The position numbers and the translations under genes were made by a program. Under the pieces are notes generated by a model. It was given only the letters and a program-made list of their open reading frames with translations, did not search any database and had not been told where the DNA came from. A DNA stretch of 42,809 nt. Origin: Pseudomonadota bacterium (GTDB lineage: Bacteria; Pseudomonadota; Gammaproteobacteria; Pseudomonadales; Pseudomonadaceae). The stretch covers positions 1 to 42,809 of the forward strand of contig JAEYXX010000187.1 in NCBI GenBank assembly GCA_023431055.1, in the 5' to 3' direction. This document shows, one piece after another, positions 34,444 to 42,553 of the stretch. Position 1 is the first letter of the stretch. Every line of letters starts with the position of its first letter.

Positions 34444-35784
34444 CTACGCCAGCTGCGCCTGCGGCACCAGCACCCAGCGGCGTAGTACCGCATAGCTGGC
34501 CGCGGTGATCAGAAATACCGGCAGCGAAGCGCCCCAGTCCAGCGGCGAGACCCAGCCCCAATAGTAGGCCAGCACCGCACCCAGACCGTAGGCCACAAAG
34601 GCAGCCGGGTTGAAGCCGTTTAGGTAGCGGTAGCGACCGCCATCTTCGCTTAGCAGCTCGTCCACCGCATAGTCGCCTTTGTGGATCAGGAAGTAGTCGG
34701 CGATCAGCACCGCAAAGGCCGGGATGAACACGCTGCCGATCACCAGCAGGAAGCTCTGGAAATTGTCGAGGATGCCAGGGATCTGCGAGCCGAGGATCGA
34801 CAGCACGCCGATGGCCAGCGCCGGCTTCCAGAACGGGGTTTTTGGGCTGATGTTGAGGTACGACAGCGAGGCGCTGTAGACGCACATGACGTTGGTGGTC
34901 ATCACCGAGAGGAACACCACGATCGCCGCCGGCAGGCCGAAACCGAAACCGGCCAGCAGCACCGCCGGGTCGTAGGTCTGCTCCATGCCGGTCAGCACCG
35001 AGAAGCCCGACACCGTGGCGCCCAGACCCATGGCCAGCAGAGTGGCGGCGACATAGCCGACCCAGGTACCGACCGCCGCCACGCCCTGGCTGCGGCAGTT
35101 GCGGTTGTAGTCGGCAGCCAGCGGAATCCAGGAGAACGCGGTGGCGATGACAATATCGAAGGCGATGCCGGGAGTGATCTCGTTACGCGGCTCGGTCGGC
35201 ATGGCCAGCAGATTTGCGAACTCGAATTTCTGCCCCATCACGTAGAACACCGCGCCGGCCAGCAGAAGCATGCCGATGGCGGCCCAGCGCTCGACCCGCT
35301 CGATGCCCAGATGACCGCGCAGGGCGATCAGCAGTACCAGGGTTTCGCAGAGGATGGTGAACAGCGGCAGGTTGGAGTAACCGGTCAGGTGCTCTACCGC
35401 GTAGTTCAGGCTCATGCCGGCCAGCAGTGCCTGGATCCAGCTCCAGGCCAGCAGGGTCAGCAGGTTGACCAGCGACGGCAGCTTGGCGCCGCGTGAGCCG
35501 TAGCTGCCGCGCGCCAGCACCATGGTGGTGAGGCCCGAGCGTTGGCCCATCAGGCCGACCAGCACCAGCGGCAGAATGCCGATACCGGAGCCGATCAGCA
35601 CGATAAGCATGGCCTGGGTGAATTTCAGATCCGGCACCAGCAGCATGCCGGTGAGGATGGTAGTGACCACCACGTTGGCGCCCAACCACAGGGCGATGGT
35701 GCCGCCCAGGCCGAGGCTGCGATGGCCCTTGTCTGTAGGTGCAAGGCCGTCCTGGCCGAAATACTGGCTGAGATGCTTGAACAT
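34444..35784 (-). CDS. NCS1-family permease (cytosine/purine/allantoin type)
   Basis: A 446-aa inner-membrane transporter with about 12 segments. The N-terminal start has SLGLGGTIALWLGANVVVTTILTG, and conserved stretches are LARGSYGSRGAKLPS and FSWIPLAADYNRNCR, typical of cytosine-permease-like NCS1 members. Such proteins carry nucleobases, hydantoins, thiamine precursors or related compounds. In the P. aeruginosa gbu region a probable transporter sits at the corresponding place (from memory), so it may import a guanidino compound, which is inference. It is preceded by a 183-base gap with two repeats. Confidence 0.88.
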   Translation of the reverse strand: MFKHLSQYFGQDGLAPTDKGHRSLGLGGTIALWLGANVVVTTILTGMLLVPDLKFTQAMLIVLIGSGIGILPLVLVGLMGQRSGLTTMVLARGSYGSRGAKLPSLVNLLTLLAWSWIQALLAGMSLNYAVEHLTGYSNLPLFTILCETLVLLIALRGHLGIERVERWAAIGMLLLAGAVFYVMGQKFEFANLLAMPTEPRNEITPGIAFDIVIATAFSWIPLAADYNRNCRSQGVAAVGTWVGYVAATLLAMGLGATVSGFSVLTGMEQTYDPAVLLAGFGFGLPAAIVVFLSVMTTNVMCVYSASLSYLNISPKTPFWKPALAIGVLSILGSQIPGILDNFQSFLLVIGSVFIPAFAVLIADYFLIHKGDYAVDELLSEDGGRYRYLNGFNPAAFVAYGLGAVLAYYWGWVSPLDWGASLPVFLITAASYAVLRRWVLVPQAQLA

Positions 35785-35866
35785 GGAACGACTCCCCGAT
35801 GCTTGATTATTGGTATTGGTGGGCGGCAGTCAGTGGTACAGCTGAATCTTGTGGTTATGCCCGTCG

Positions 35867-35883
35867 CCCGGATGTAATCCGGG
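35867..35883. repeat. CCCGGAT...ATCCGGG short palindrome
   Basis: CCCGGATGTAATCCGGG is a perfect palindrome with a 3-base centre, the half-unit of the longer repeats at 30518 and 31567. It lies 83 bases upstream of the NCS1 start. Confidence 0.75.
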
Positions 35884-35901
35884 AGTACGGGGGATGTCGC
35901 A

Positions 35902-35953
35902 GCTAAAGCCCCTCCCACAGGTGCACCTCGATTTCCGTGGGAGGGGCTTTAGC
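35902..35953. repeat. 17-bp perfect inverted repeat downstream of the decarboxylase gene
   Basis: GCTAAAGCCCCTCCCAC (35902-35918) and GTGGGAGGGGCTTTAGC (35937-35953) are exact complements with an 18-base loop. It ends 15 bases from the stop of the minus-strand decarboxylase, so it may stabilise or end that transcript. The GGGGCTTTAGCCGC sequence matches REP-type repeats. No T run, so not a classical terminator. Confidence 0.8.
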
Positions 35954-35967
35954 CGCAATCAATGTCG

Positions 35968-37569
35968 TCAGGGGTGAAAGGGCGCGGCCTCCTGCACTTC
36001 GATGATCAGCGGGCGATCATGCGGCGCGCTGCGCAGCAGCTCGGCCAGATGTGCATGGTCACGCGCACGTTTGGCGGCGCAGCCAAAGCCGCGGGCGATG
36101 GCCAGCAGATCCGGCGTGTAGATATCGACGGCAATTGGGGTGATGTCGCGGCGCTGCATATAGCGCTTGATCTCGCCGTAGCCGGCGTTGTTCCACAGCA
36201 GCACGATGATGCCGACCCCTGCCTCTACGGCGCTGGCCAGCTCGGCGATGGTGAACTGTATGCCGCCATCACCCATCAGGCTGATCACCGGCTGCGCAGG
36301 TTCGGCCAGCTTGGCGCCGATGGCCGCTGGCAGGCCGTAGCCGAGGGTGCCGTAGCCTGTGGAGGCGTTGAACCAGCGCCGCGCGCCATCCAGTTCGACC
36401 AGATGGTTGCCGCTGTACACGGTCTGCGTCGAGTCGCCGACGAAGCGGGCATCGGGCAGAGCATCGAGGATGCAATCGAACAGCTGGCGGTAATGCGCCC
36501 AGCCGCTGAAGTCCTCGTTCAGGCGCGCCTGCACGGCTGCGGTACGCCGGGCGCCGGGGCTATCTGCGTTAGCCTCGCGCGGGTCGAACTCGGCCAGCAG
36601 CATGCGCATGGCAACGCGCGCATCGCCCTGGATCGCCAGATGCGGGGTGAAGTTGCGCTGCAGTTGCTGAGCGTCGATGTCGATGCGGATCAGCTGGCCG
36701 GGCAGGCGGAAGTCGCCGTCGAACACCACGTCGTAGTCGGTCTCGCCCAGCTCGGTGCCGATGGCCAGCACCACGTCGGCCTCCAGCGCCAGGTCGCGCA
36801 CCGGGCGCAGCGACTGGTTGCTGCCCAGCAGCAGCGGATGGCCCGGCGGCAGCAGGCCCTTGGCGTTGATGGTCAGCGCGGTCGGTATATCCAGGGCGCT
36901 GGCCAGGACGCGCGCTTCGGATTCGGCAGTCACGCAGCCACCACCGAGCAGGAGCAGCGGGCGTTCGGCCTGCTTGAGCAGGCCGGCGGCTTCGCGGATC
37001 AGCGTGCGATTCGGTGCCGGGCGGCGCACGGTCGGCCGTGGTGCCACGGCCATATGCGAGGCGTCGGCGGTGATGATGTCCAGCGGCAGCTCGATGTGCA
37101 CCGGGCGTGGCCGCTCGCCTTCGAACACGGTAAAGGCGCGAGACAGAACTGCGGGCAGCTCCTCGACGCTCATCAGGGTATGGCTGAAGGCGGTGACGCC
37201 GGCGGTCATTGCCCGCTGGTTGGGCAGCTCGTGCAGATAGCCCTTGCCCAGGCCGAGGCGCGCGCGCTCGTTGACGCTGGAGATCACCAGCATCGGGATC
37301 GAGTCGGCGTAGGCCTGGCCCATGGCGGTGAGGATATTGGTCATCCCCGGGCCGGTGATGATGAAGCACACCCCCGGCTTGCCGCAGACGCGGGCATAGC
37401 CATCGGCCATGAATCCGGCGCCCTGTTCGTGGCGCGGGGTGATATGGCGGATGCCGCTGGCGGGTAGGCCGCGGTACAGCTCCACGGTGTGCACGCCGGG
37501 GATGCCGAACACGGTGTCGACGCCCCAGGCTTGCAGTTGCCTGACGAGAAATTCGCCACAGGTGGTCAT
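35968..37569 (-). CDS. Thiamine-diphosphate decarboxylase, probable 2-ketoarginine (5-guanidino-2-oxopentanoate) decarboxylase
   Basis: A 533-aa enzyme of the acetolactate synthase fold. The N-terminal Pyr domain has GVDTVFGIPGVHTVELYRGL and the catalytic glutamate in RHEQGAGFMADGYAR. The C-terminal ThDP motif runs from MGDGGIQFT to WNNAGYGEI. The start at 37569 is fixed by AGGAGG 8-13 bases upstream; ATG at 37575 is too close to that site. It lies in the gbuA neighbourhood, and decarboxylation of 2-ketoarginine would give 4-guanidinobutyraldehyde, the precursor of GbuA's substrate. The assignment is by context and similarity to AruI-like proteins. Confidence 0.8.
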   Translation of the reverse strand: MTTCGEFLVRQLQAWGVDTVFGIPGVHTVELYRGLPASGIRHITPRHEQGAGFMADGYARVCGKPGVCFIITGPGMTNILTAMGQAYADSIPMLVISSVNERARLGLGKGYLHELPNQRAMTAGVTAFSHTLMSVEELPAVLSRAFTVFEGERPRPVHIELPLDIITADASHMAVAPRPTVRRPAPNRTLIREAAGLLKQAERPLLLLGGGCVTAESEARVLASALDIPTALTINAKGLLPPGHPLLLGSNQSLRPVRDLALEADVVLAIGTELGETDYDVVFDGDFRLPGQLIRIDIDAQQLQRNFTPHLAIQGDARVAMRMLLAEFDPREANADSPGARRTAAVQARLNEDFSGWAHYRQLFDCILDALPDARFVGDSTQTVYSGNHLVELDGARRWFNASTGYGTLGYGLPAAIGAKLAEPAQPVISLMGDGGIQFTIAELASAVEAGVGIIVLLWNNAGYGEIKRYMQRRDITPIAVDIYTPDLLAIARGFGCAAKRARDHAHLAELLRSAPHDRPLIIEVQEAAPFHP

Positions 37570-37586
37570 GGTCATTCCTCCTGGCA

Positions 37587-38993
37587 TCAGCCGACGATCC
37601 AGTGCGCCATCAGCGCGATGATCGGCAGGGTGATCAGGGTGCGGATGATGAAGATGACGAACAGTTCCAGCAGGTTCAGCGGCAGCTTGGCCTTGAGGAT
37701 CAGCACGCCGACTTCGGACATGTAGATCAGCTGGGTCAGCGACACACAGGCGACCACGAAACGGGTCAGCTCGCTTTCGATGCCCTTGCCCAGTACCGCC
37801 GGCAGGAACATGTCGGCGAAACCCACCAGCATGGCCGGCGCCGCCTTGGCCGCTTCCGGCAACTGCAGGGCTTCGAGCAGGGGCACGAAGGGGTAGGACA
37901 GCCAGTTGAAGATCGGCGTGAACTCGGCGATCGCCAGGGAAACGGTGCCGATGGCCATGACCAGCGGCAGCAAACCCAGCCAGATATCGACCACGTTGTG
38001 CACGCCGATCTTCACCATCTGCGCAGGCGAGGGGTTGGCATTGGCGCGCTGGACGGCTTGCAGCAGGCCCCAGCGCAGCAGCGAGGTGCCGGCCGGCACG
38101 TCTTCCTGGATCTGCTTGCCGACGCCGGCGACATAGTCGTCCTTCTTCCACGACAGTGGCGGAATGCGCGGGGTGATGATCGCGGCGGCCAGGCCGGCGA
38201 CCACCACCGTCAGGTAGAAGGGCACGAACAGGTGATCGATTTTCATGAAGCTGGTGATCAGCAGGCTGAATGCGATCGAGGCGATGGAGAAGTTGGTCGC
38301 GATCACTGCCGCTTCGCGGGCGCTGTAGAAACCTTTCTGATACTGCTGAGCGGTAATCAGCACACCAACGGTGCCGGAGCCGAGCCAACTGGCGATGGCG
38401 TCGATGGCCGAGCGCCCGGGTAGACCGAAAATCCTGCGAAACACATTGCGCACGATGGTGCCGATGAACTCCATCAGGCCGTAGTCGGTAAGCAGCGGCA
38501 GGATCAGGCCGGCGACCAGGAAGAAGGTGATCAGCACCGGCGCCAGGTCTTTCAGCACCACGCCGCCAGTATTGGCGCTCCAGATCCATTCCGGGCCGAA
38601 TTGCCAGAAGGTCATGGCGGCGAACAGCGCGCCGAGCACACGCAGGCCGAGCCATAGCGGATGTAGGTTGAACAGATCGTTGAGCGCACGCCGCTCGGTG
38701 ACCCAGCGCGGCTTGAGCAGGCTGCCGAGCACGCCCAGCACGGCCGAGAGGATCAGCAGTGCGGTGGCGATAGCCGGCAGATGGTCGTTGACCGCGGCCT
38801 TGAGCGCATCGGCCATCACGCCGAGGCCGATGGTCACCTTCTCTTCATAGACGATGGGGGTGAGAAACAGCAGCACGCCGAGCAGCGAGGGGATCAGGAA
38901 AATCAGAAACTGGCGCAGGTTGTAAGGCTGTGCGGCAAGGTCGTTGGCTGGCGGCTGCTTGTCCAGCGTTGGAGCAGCGTCTTCTCGATTCAT
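37587..38993 (-). CDS. YjiH-family / nucleoside-recognition Gate-domain membrane protein
   Basis: A 468-aa protein with ten or more membrane segments. It begins with a soluble tail (EDAAPTLDKQPPAND), then QFLIFLIPSLLGVLLFLTPIVYEEKVTIGLGV. Two Gate-like regions appear, one with IFGLPGRSAIDAIASWLGSGTVGVLITA and one with AMLVGFADMFLPAVL. YjiH proteins are uncharacterised; the fold suggests transport. It ends 17 bases before the decarboxylase start, so they are cotranscribed. The AGGGTG site before the ATG at 38993 supports this start. Confidence 0.85.
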   Translation of the reverse strand: MNREDAAPTLDKQPPANDLAAQPYNLRQFLIFLIPSLLGVLLFLTPIVYEEKVTIGLGVMADALKAAVNDHLPAIATALLILSAVLGVLGSLLKPRWVTERRALNDLFNLHPLWLGLRVLGALFAAMTFWQFGPEWIWSANTGGVVLKDLAPVLITFFLVAGLILPLLTDYGLMEFIGTIVRNVFRRIFGLPGRSAIDAIASWLGSGTVGVLITAQQYQKGFYSAREAAVIATNFSIASIAFSLLITSFMKIDHLFVPFYLTVVVAGLAAAIITPRIPPLSWKKDDYVAGVGKQIQEDVPAGTSLLRWGLLQAVQRANANPSPAQMVKIGVHNVVDIWLGLLPLVMAIGTVSLAIAEFTPIFNWLSYPFVPLLEALQLPEAAKAAPAMLVGFADMFLPAVLGKGIESELTRFVVACVSLTQLIYMSEVGVLILKAKLPLNLLELFVIFIIRTLITLPIIALMAHWIVG

Positions 38994-39070
38994 CAGGGCA
39001 CCCTAATTCTTGTTGTATGAACGTGCCGGGTGCCGCGATGGACACCCGTGGGGGTATAAAAAACCGTGGG

Positions 39071-40030
39071 TCAGCGGCGCTGAACCCCCGGCAGCACGCA
39101 GAGCATTTCGTAGAGCAGGTTGGCACCGAGCAGCGAGGTGTTGCCGGTGGTGTCGTAGGGCGGCGAGACCTCGACCAGGTCGCCACCGATCAGGTCCAGG
39201 CCCTGGCAGCCACGGATGATCTCCATCGCCTGGATGGTGGTCAGGCCGCCGATCTCCGGGGTGCCGGTGCCGGGCGCCCAGGCCGGGTCGATGCCGTCGA
39301 TGTCGAACGACAGGTAGACCGGGCCGCCGCCGACCTTTTCGCGCACTTCGGCCATCAGCGGTGCCAGCGACTGGTGCCAGCACTCTTCGGCCTGCACCAC
39401 GCGAAAGCCCTGCTTGCGGCTCCAGTTGAAGTCCTCGGCGGTGTAGCCCTGGGCGCGCAGGCCGATCTGCACCACGCGCTGGCTATCCAGCAGACCTTCT
39501 TCCTGGGCGCGGCGGAAGGTGGTGCCGTGGGCGATCTTCTCGCCGAACATGTGATCGTTCACGTCGGCGTGGGCATCGACGTGCACCAGGCCGATCTTGC
39601 CGTACTTCTTGTGCAGGGCACGCAGGATCGGCAGGGTGATGGTGTGGTCGCCGCCCAGGGTCAGCGGTTTGATGCCGAGTTCGACGATCTCGTCGTAGGC
39701 TTCTTCGATGATGCGTACGGCGTCGAGCAGGTTGAAGGTGTTGATCGCCACGTCGCCGATATCGGCCACGTTCAGCGAGTCGAAGGGAGCGGCGCCGGTG
39801 GCCATGTTGTACGGGCGGATCATCACCGACTGGGCGCGGATTTCGCGCGGGCCGAAGCGGGTGCCGGAGCGCAGCGAGGTGCCGATGTCCAGCGGTACGC
39901 CGACGAAAGCGACGTCGAGCTGGCGTTTTTCCTCGGGGCTCTGGATAAGCGGCAGGCGCATCATAGTGGCGATGCCGCCGAAGCGGGGCATTTCATTGCC
40001 GCCCAGGGGCTGGTGAAAGGTCTTGTCCAT
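39071..40030 (-). CDS. gbuA: Guanidinobutyrase (ureohydrolase family)
   Basis: A 319-aa manganese hydrolase cleaving 4-guanidinobutyrate to 4-aminobutyrate and urea. Metal-binding motifs are GGDHT, DAHADVND and SFDIDGIDP. The start MDKTFHQPLGGNEMPRFGGIATMMRLP and length match Pseudomonas GbuA; agmatinase or other ureohydrolase activity is the alternative. It is the first gene of a minus-strand cluster with the YjiH protein and the decarboxylase. A divergent LysR gene with a shared palindromic operator lies upstream, the known gbuA-gbuR arrangement. Confidence 0.9.
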   Translation of the reverse strand: MDKTFHQPLGGNEMPRFGGIATMMRLPLIQSPEEKRQLDVAFVGVPLDIGTSLRSGTRFGPREIRAQSVMIRPYNMATGAAPFDSLNVADIGDVAINTFNLLDAVRIIEEAYDEIVELGIKPLTLGGDHTITLPILRALHKKYGKIGLVHVDAHADVNDHMFGEKIAHGTTFRRAQEEGLLDSQRVVQIGLRAQGYTAEDFNWSRKQGFRVVQAEECWHQSLAPLMAEVREKVGGGPVYLSFDIDGIDPAWAPGTGTPEIGGLTTIQAMEIIRGCQGLDLIGGDLVEVSPPYDTTGNTSLLGANLLYEMLCVLPGVQRR

Positions 40031-40112
40031 GGGTGGGCCTCAGGCTCGTTCTGGTTGTGGCCGGATTCTTGGCCGGCCAGGCGCTGGGAAAAATCGGCTG
40101 GGGCAAAAAATC

Positions 40113-40132
40113 AGTTCAGAAATTTCTAAACT
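40113..40132. promoter_or_regulatory. Probable LysR operator between gbuA and its regulator
   Basis: AGTTCAGAAATTTCTAAACT is a 20-base palindrome with one mismatched pair, in the 187-base divergent gap, 85 bases from the regulator ATG and 82 from gbuA. The T-N11-A-like symmetry is that of LysR binding sites. It is an AT-rich patch in an otherwise GC-rich gap. Confidence 0.65.
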
Positions 40133-40217
40133 AAGAGTCGCCGGGATACAGTGGTGCGCATGGCCTCGCCAGCGTGGCCCAAAAAGAGCCGTGCAGTACC
40201 GATACGAAGAGAAAGAC

Positions 40218-41111
40218 ATGAACAGCGCCTTGCCCGATTTGAAACTGCTGCGCATCTTCGCCTGCGTGGTACGTCACCAGGGCTTCGCGGCAGCGCAGCA
40301 GGAACTGAATCTGTCCACCTCGGCCATCAGCACCTACATGAGCCAACTGGAAAGCCAGCTCGGCATCGTGCTTTGCCATCGCGGCCGTGGCGGTTTCAGC
40401 CTGACCAGCAAGGGCGAGCTGTTCCACCAGGAAACCCTGCGTCTGCTCGGCGAGCTGGAAGGCTTCGAGCGCTACTCGGCGGCGCTCAAGGGCGAGCTGC
40501 GCGGCACCCTCAACCTCGGCGTGCTCGATTCCACCGTCAGCGATCCGGCCCTGCCTCTTGCCGAGGTGATCGGCGCCTACAGCCAGGAACATCCCGGTGT
40601 GCATCTGCACCTGTCGGTAATGAGTCCGTACGAGCTGCAGCTGGCGGTGCTGGACAACCGTCTGGATCTGGCCATCGGCGCCTTTTCCACACGCATGAAC
40701 GGCCTGGTCTACCAGCCGCTGTATCGCGAGCAGCACTGGCTGTACTGCAGCGAGCGCCACTCGCTGTACGAGCAGCGCCGCATCCCCGCCGAGGTGATCA
40801 CCCAGCAGCGCATGGTCGGCCGCGGCTACTGGAGCCAGGCAGAGCTGGCCCGGCATGGTTTCAAGCACAGTGCGGCGACCGTGGAGTCGATGGAGGCGCA
40901 GCTGATTCTGGTGCTCTCTGGCGCCTATATCGGCTATCTGCCGGAGCATTACGCGCAGCCCTGGGTCGATCAGAAACGCCTCAAGGTGCTGCTGCCCACC
41001 ACCTTCGGCTATCAGGCGCCGTTCTCCCTGATCCTGCGTCGGGGGCGAAGTCGCGAGCCGCTGATTCAGACGTTTCGTGACTTGCTGAAGACGCAACTGA
41101 ATCAGACTTGA
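40218..41111 (+). CDS. gbuR: LysR-type regulator, probable GbuR
   Basis: A 297-aa LysR protein. The N-terminal winged helix (LKLLRIFACVVRHQGFAAAQQELNLSTSAISTYMSQLESQLGIVLC, in pieces) is followed by the substrate-binding domain starting near GTLNLGVLDSTVSDPALPL. It is divergent from gbuA with a palindrome between them, matching the guanidinobutyrate-responsive gbuR gene of P. aeruginosa from memory. The ATG at 40218 is preferred over longer upstream frames that run into the operator. The inducer is expected to be 4-guanidinobutyrate. Confidence 0.85.
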   Translation: MNSALPDLKLLRIFACVVRHQGFAAAQQELNLSTSAISTYMSQLESQLGIVLCHRGRGGFSLTSKGELFHQETLRLLGELEGFERYSAALKGELRGTLNLGVLDSTVSDPALPLAEVIGAYSQEHPGVHLHLSVMSPYELQLAVLDNRLDLAIGAFSTRMNGLVYQPLYREQHWLYCSERHSLYEQRRIPAEVITQQRMVGRGYWSQAELARHGFKHSAATVESMEAQLILVLSGAYIGYLPEHYAQPWVDQKRLKVLLPTTFGYQAPFSLILRRGRSREPLIQTFRDLLKTQLNQT

Positions 41112-41212
41112 AACAGGGTCGCCTCTATTCTCCGAAAGGCGTAAAGCGCAGCGTGTGCTAGTACTTATTCATACGTCTGCTCCAACCCAAAAAAATCAAC
41201 AGGGAAGCCTCG

Positions 41213-42553
41213 ATGCGCCAGAACCTGCCCGTGACTCAGCGGGAAAGAACCTTCGCCGCGGAAGAACGCCTGATTTCCACTACAGACCTCAACAGCAAGA
41301 TCACCTACTGCAACGATGCTTTTGTCGAGATCAGCGGTTTCACCCGCGAGGAGTTGATTGGCCAGCCGCATAACCTCGTACGACACCCGGACATGCCACC
41401 GGCAGTGTTCGGCCATATGTGGGACACCATCAAGCAGGGCAAACCCTGGATGGGCATCGTCAAGAATCGCTCGAAGAATGGCGATTTCTACTGGGTCAGT
41501 GCCTACGTCACGCCCGTCTACGAGAACGGCCGAATTTCCGGCTACGAGTCGGTACGCTCATTGCCAACCGAGGCCCAGAAACGTCGTGCCGAAGCGCTCT
41601 ATGCCCGTCTGCGGGCCGGCAAACCACCGGTGCCGAAGCTGGAGTACTGGACCTACGATTTGCTGCGCTCCTGGCCACTGATCGTCGCGTCACTGCTGAT
41701 CGTTGCGGCGCACTGGGTGGTTTCTGGTTGGCCGCTGATGGCTTTTATCGTGCTGACACTGTTCGCGCTGGGGTCCTACCAGCTTTATCGGACCCGGCAG
41801 CTGATTCGCCGTACCCTGGCGGATCATCCGAAAGCCTTTACCAGCGGCCTGGTGGCGCTGACCTACAGCGACAACCGTGGTGCCCAGGCCCTGCTGGACA
41901 TGGCGATGATCAGTGAGGAGGCGCGCTTGCAGACGGCGTTGACGCGGCTGGAAGATGCTGGCGAGAACGTCAAGAAGCGCGCCACGCAGTCCGCCGAACT
42001 GTCGCACTCCAGCGCGCAGATGCTCGATCAACAGCGTGCCGAGACCGATCAATCGGCCACGGCCATCAACCAGATGGCGGCGACCATTCAGGAAGTCGCG
42101 CACAACGTGCAGAACACCTCGCATGCTGCCGAAGAGGCTGATCGTCTGGCCCGTGAGGGGCGTGATCTGGCTGTAGGCAGCCTCGATTCCATGCGCCAGA
42201 TGGCCAAGGCGGTCAACGATATTGGTCAGGCGGTCAACGAACTGGCCAACTCCACGCAGTCCATCGGCAGTGTGGCTGACGTGATCACCTCGATCGCCGA
42301 GCAGACCAACCTGCTGGCGCTGCACGCCACCATCGAGGCGGCCCGGGCCGGCGAGGCGGGCAAGGGCTTCGCCGTCGTCGCCGGCGAGGTCATGGAGCTC
42401 GCCCAGCAGACGGCCCGCGCCACCGAGGACATCGCGCGGCGGGTCGAGGCCATCCAGGCCGACACCACCGGTGCGGTGGGCGCCATCGGGCAGATCGCGA
42501 GCATCATCGCGTCGATCAACGACTACCAGCTCACCATCGCCTCGGCGGTCTAG
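41213..42553 (+). CDS. aer: Aer-type PAS chemoreceptor, chimeric and interrupted 3' part
   Basis: The first 370 codons are a Pseudomonas Aer-like energy-taxis receptor. A PAS domain ([43 protein letters not shown]) is followed by two close membrane helices ([19 protein letters not shown] and [16 protein letters not shown]) and a coiled signalling domain. AGGGAAG lies 6-12 bases before the ATG. From the conserved [11 protein letters not shown] tip (42281-42322) onward the sequence turns actinobacterial ([35 protein letters not shown]), and a TAG at 42551 ends the frame after 446 codons. The same frame resumes to a TGA at 42755, giving a near-normal receptor length of about 514. Confidence 0.85.
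   Translation: MRQNLPVTQRERTFAAEERLISTTDLNSKITYCNDAFVEISGFTREELIGQPHNLVRHPDMPPAVFGHMWDTIKQGKPWMGIVKNRSKNGDFYWVSAYVTPVYENGRISGYESVRSLPTEAQKRRAEALYARLRAGKPPVPKLEYWTYDLLRSWPLIVASLLIVAAHWVVSGWPLMAFIVLTLFALGSYQLYRTRQLIRRTLADHPKAFTSGLVALTYSDNRGAQALLDMAMISEEARLQTALTRLEDAGENVKKRATQSAELSHSSAQMLDQQRAETDQSATAINQMAATIQEVAHNVQNTSHAAEEADRLAREGRDLAVGSLDSMRQMAKAVNDIGQAVNELANSTQSIGSVADVITSIAEQTNLLALHATIEAARAGEAGKGFAVVAGEVMELAQQTARATEDIARRVEAIQADTTGAVGAIGQIASIIASINDYQLTIASAV

Noticed and set aside
35968..38655. A single 895-aa minus-strand open frame covering the decarboxylase and much of the YjiH gene
   Set aside because: The upstream part is a shadow frame of the YjiH gene. AGGAGG before 37569 and family length fix the decarboxylase as 533 aa.
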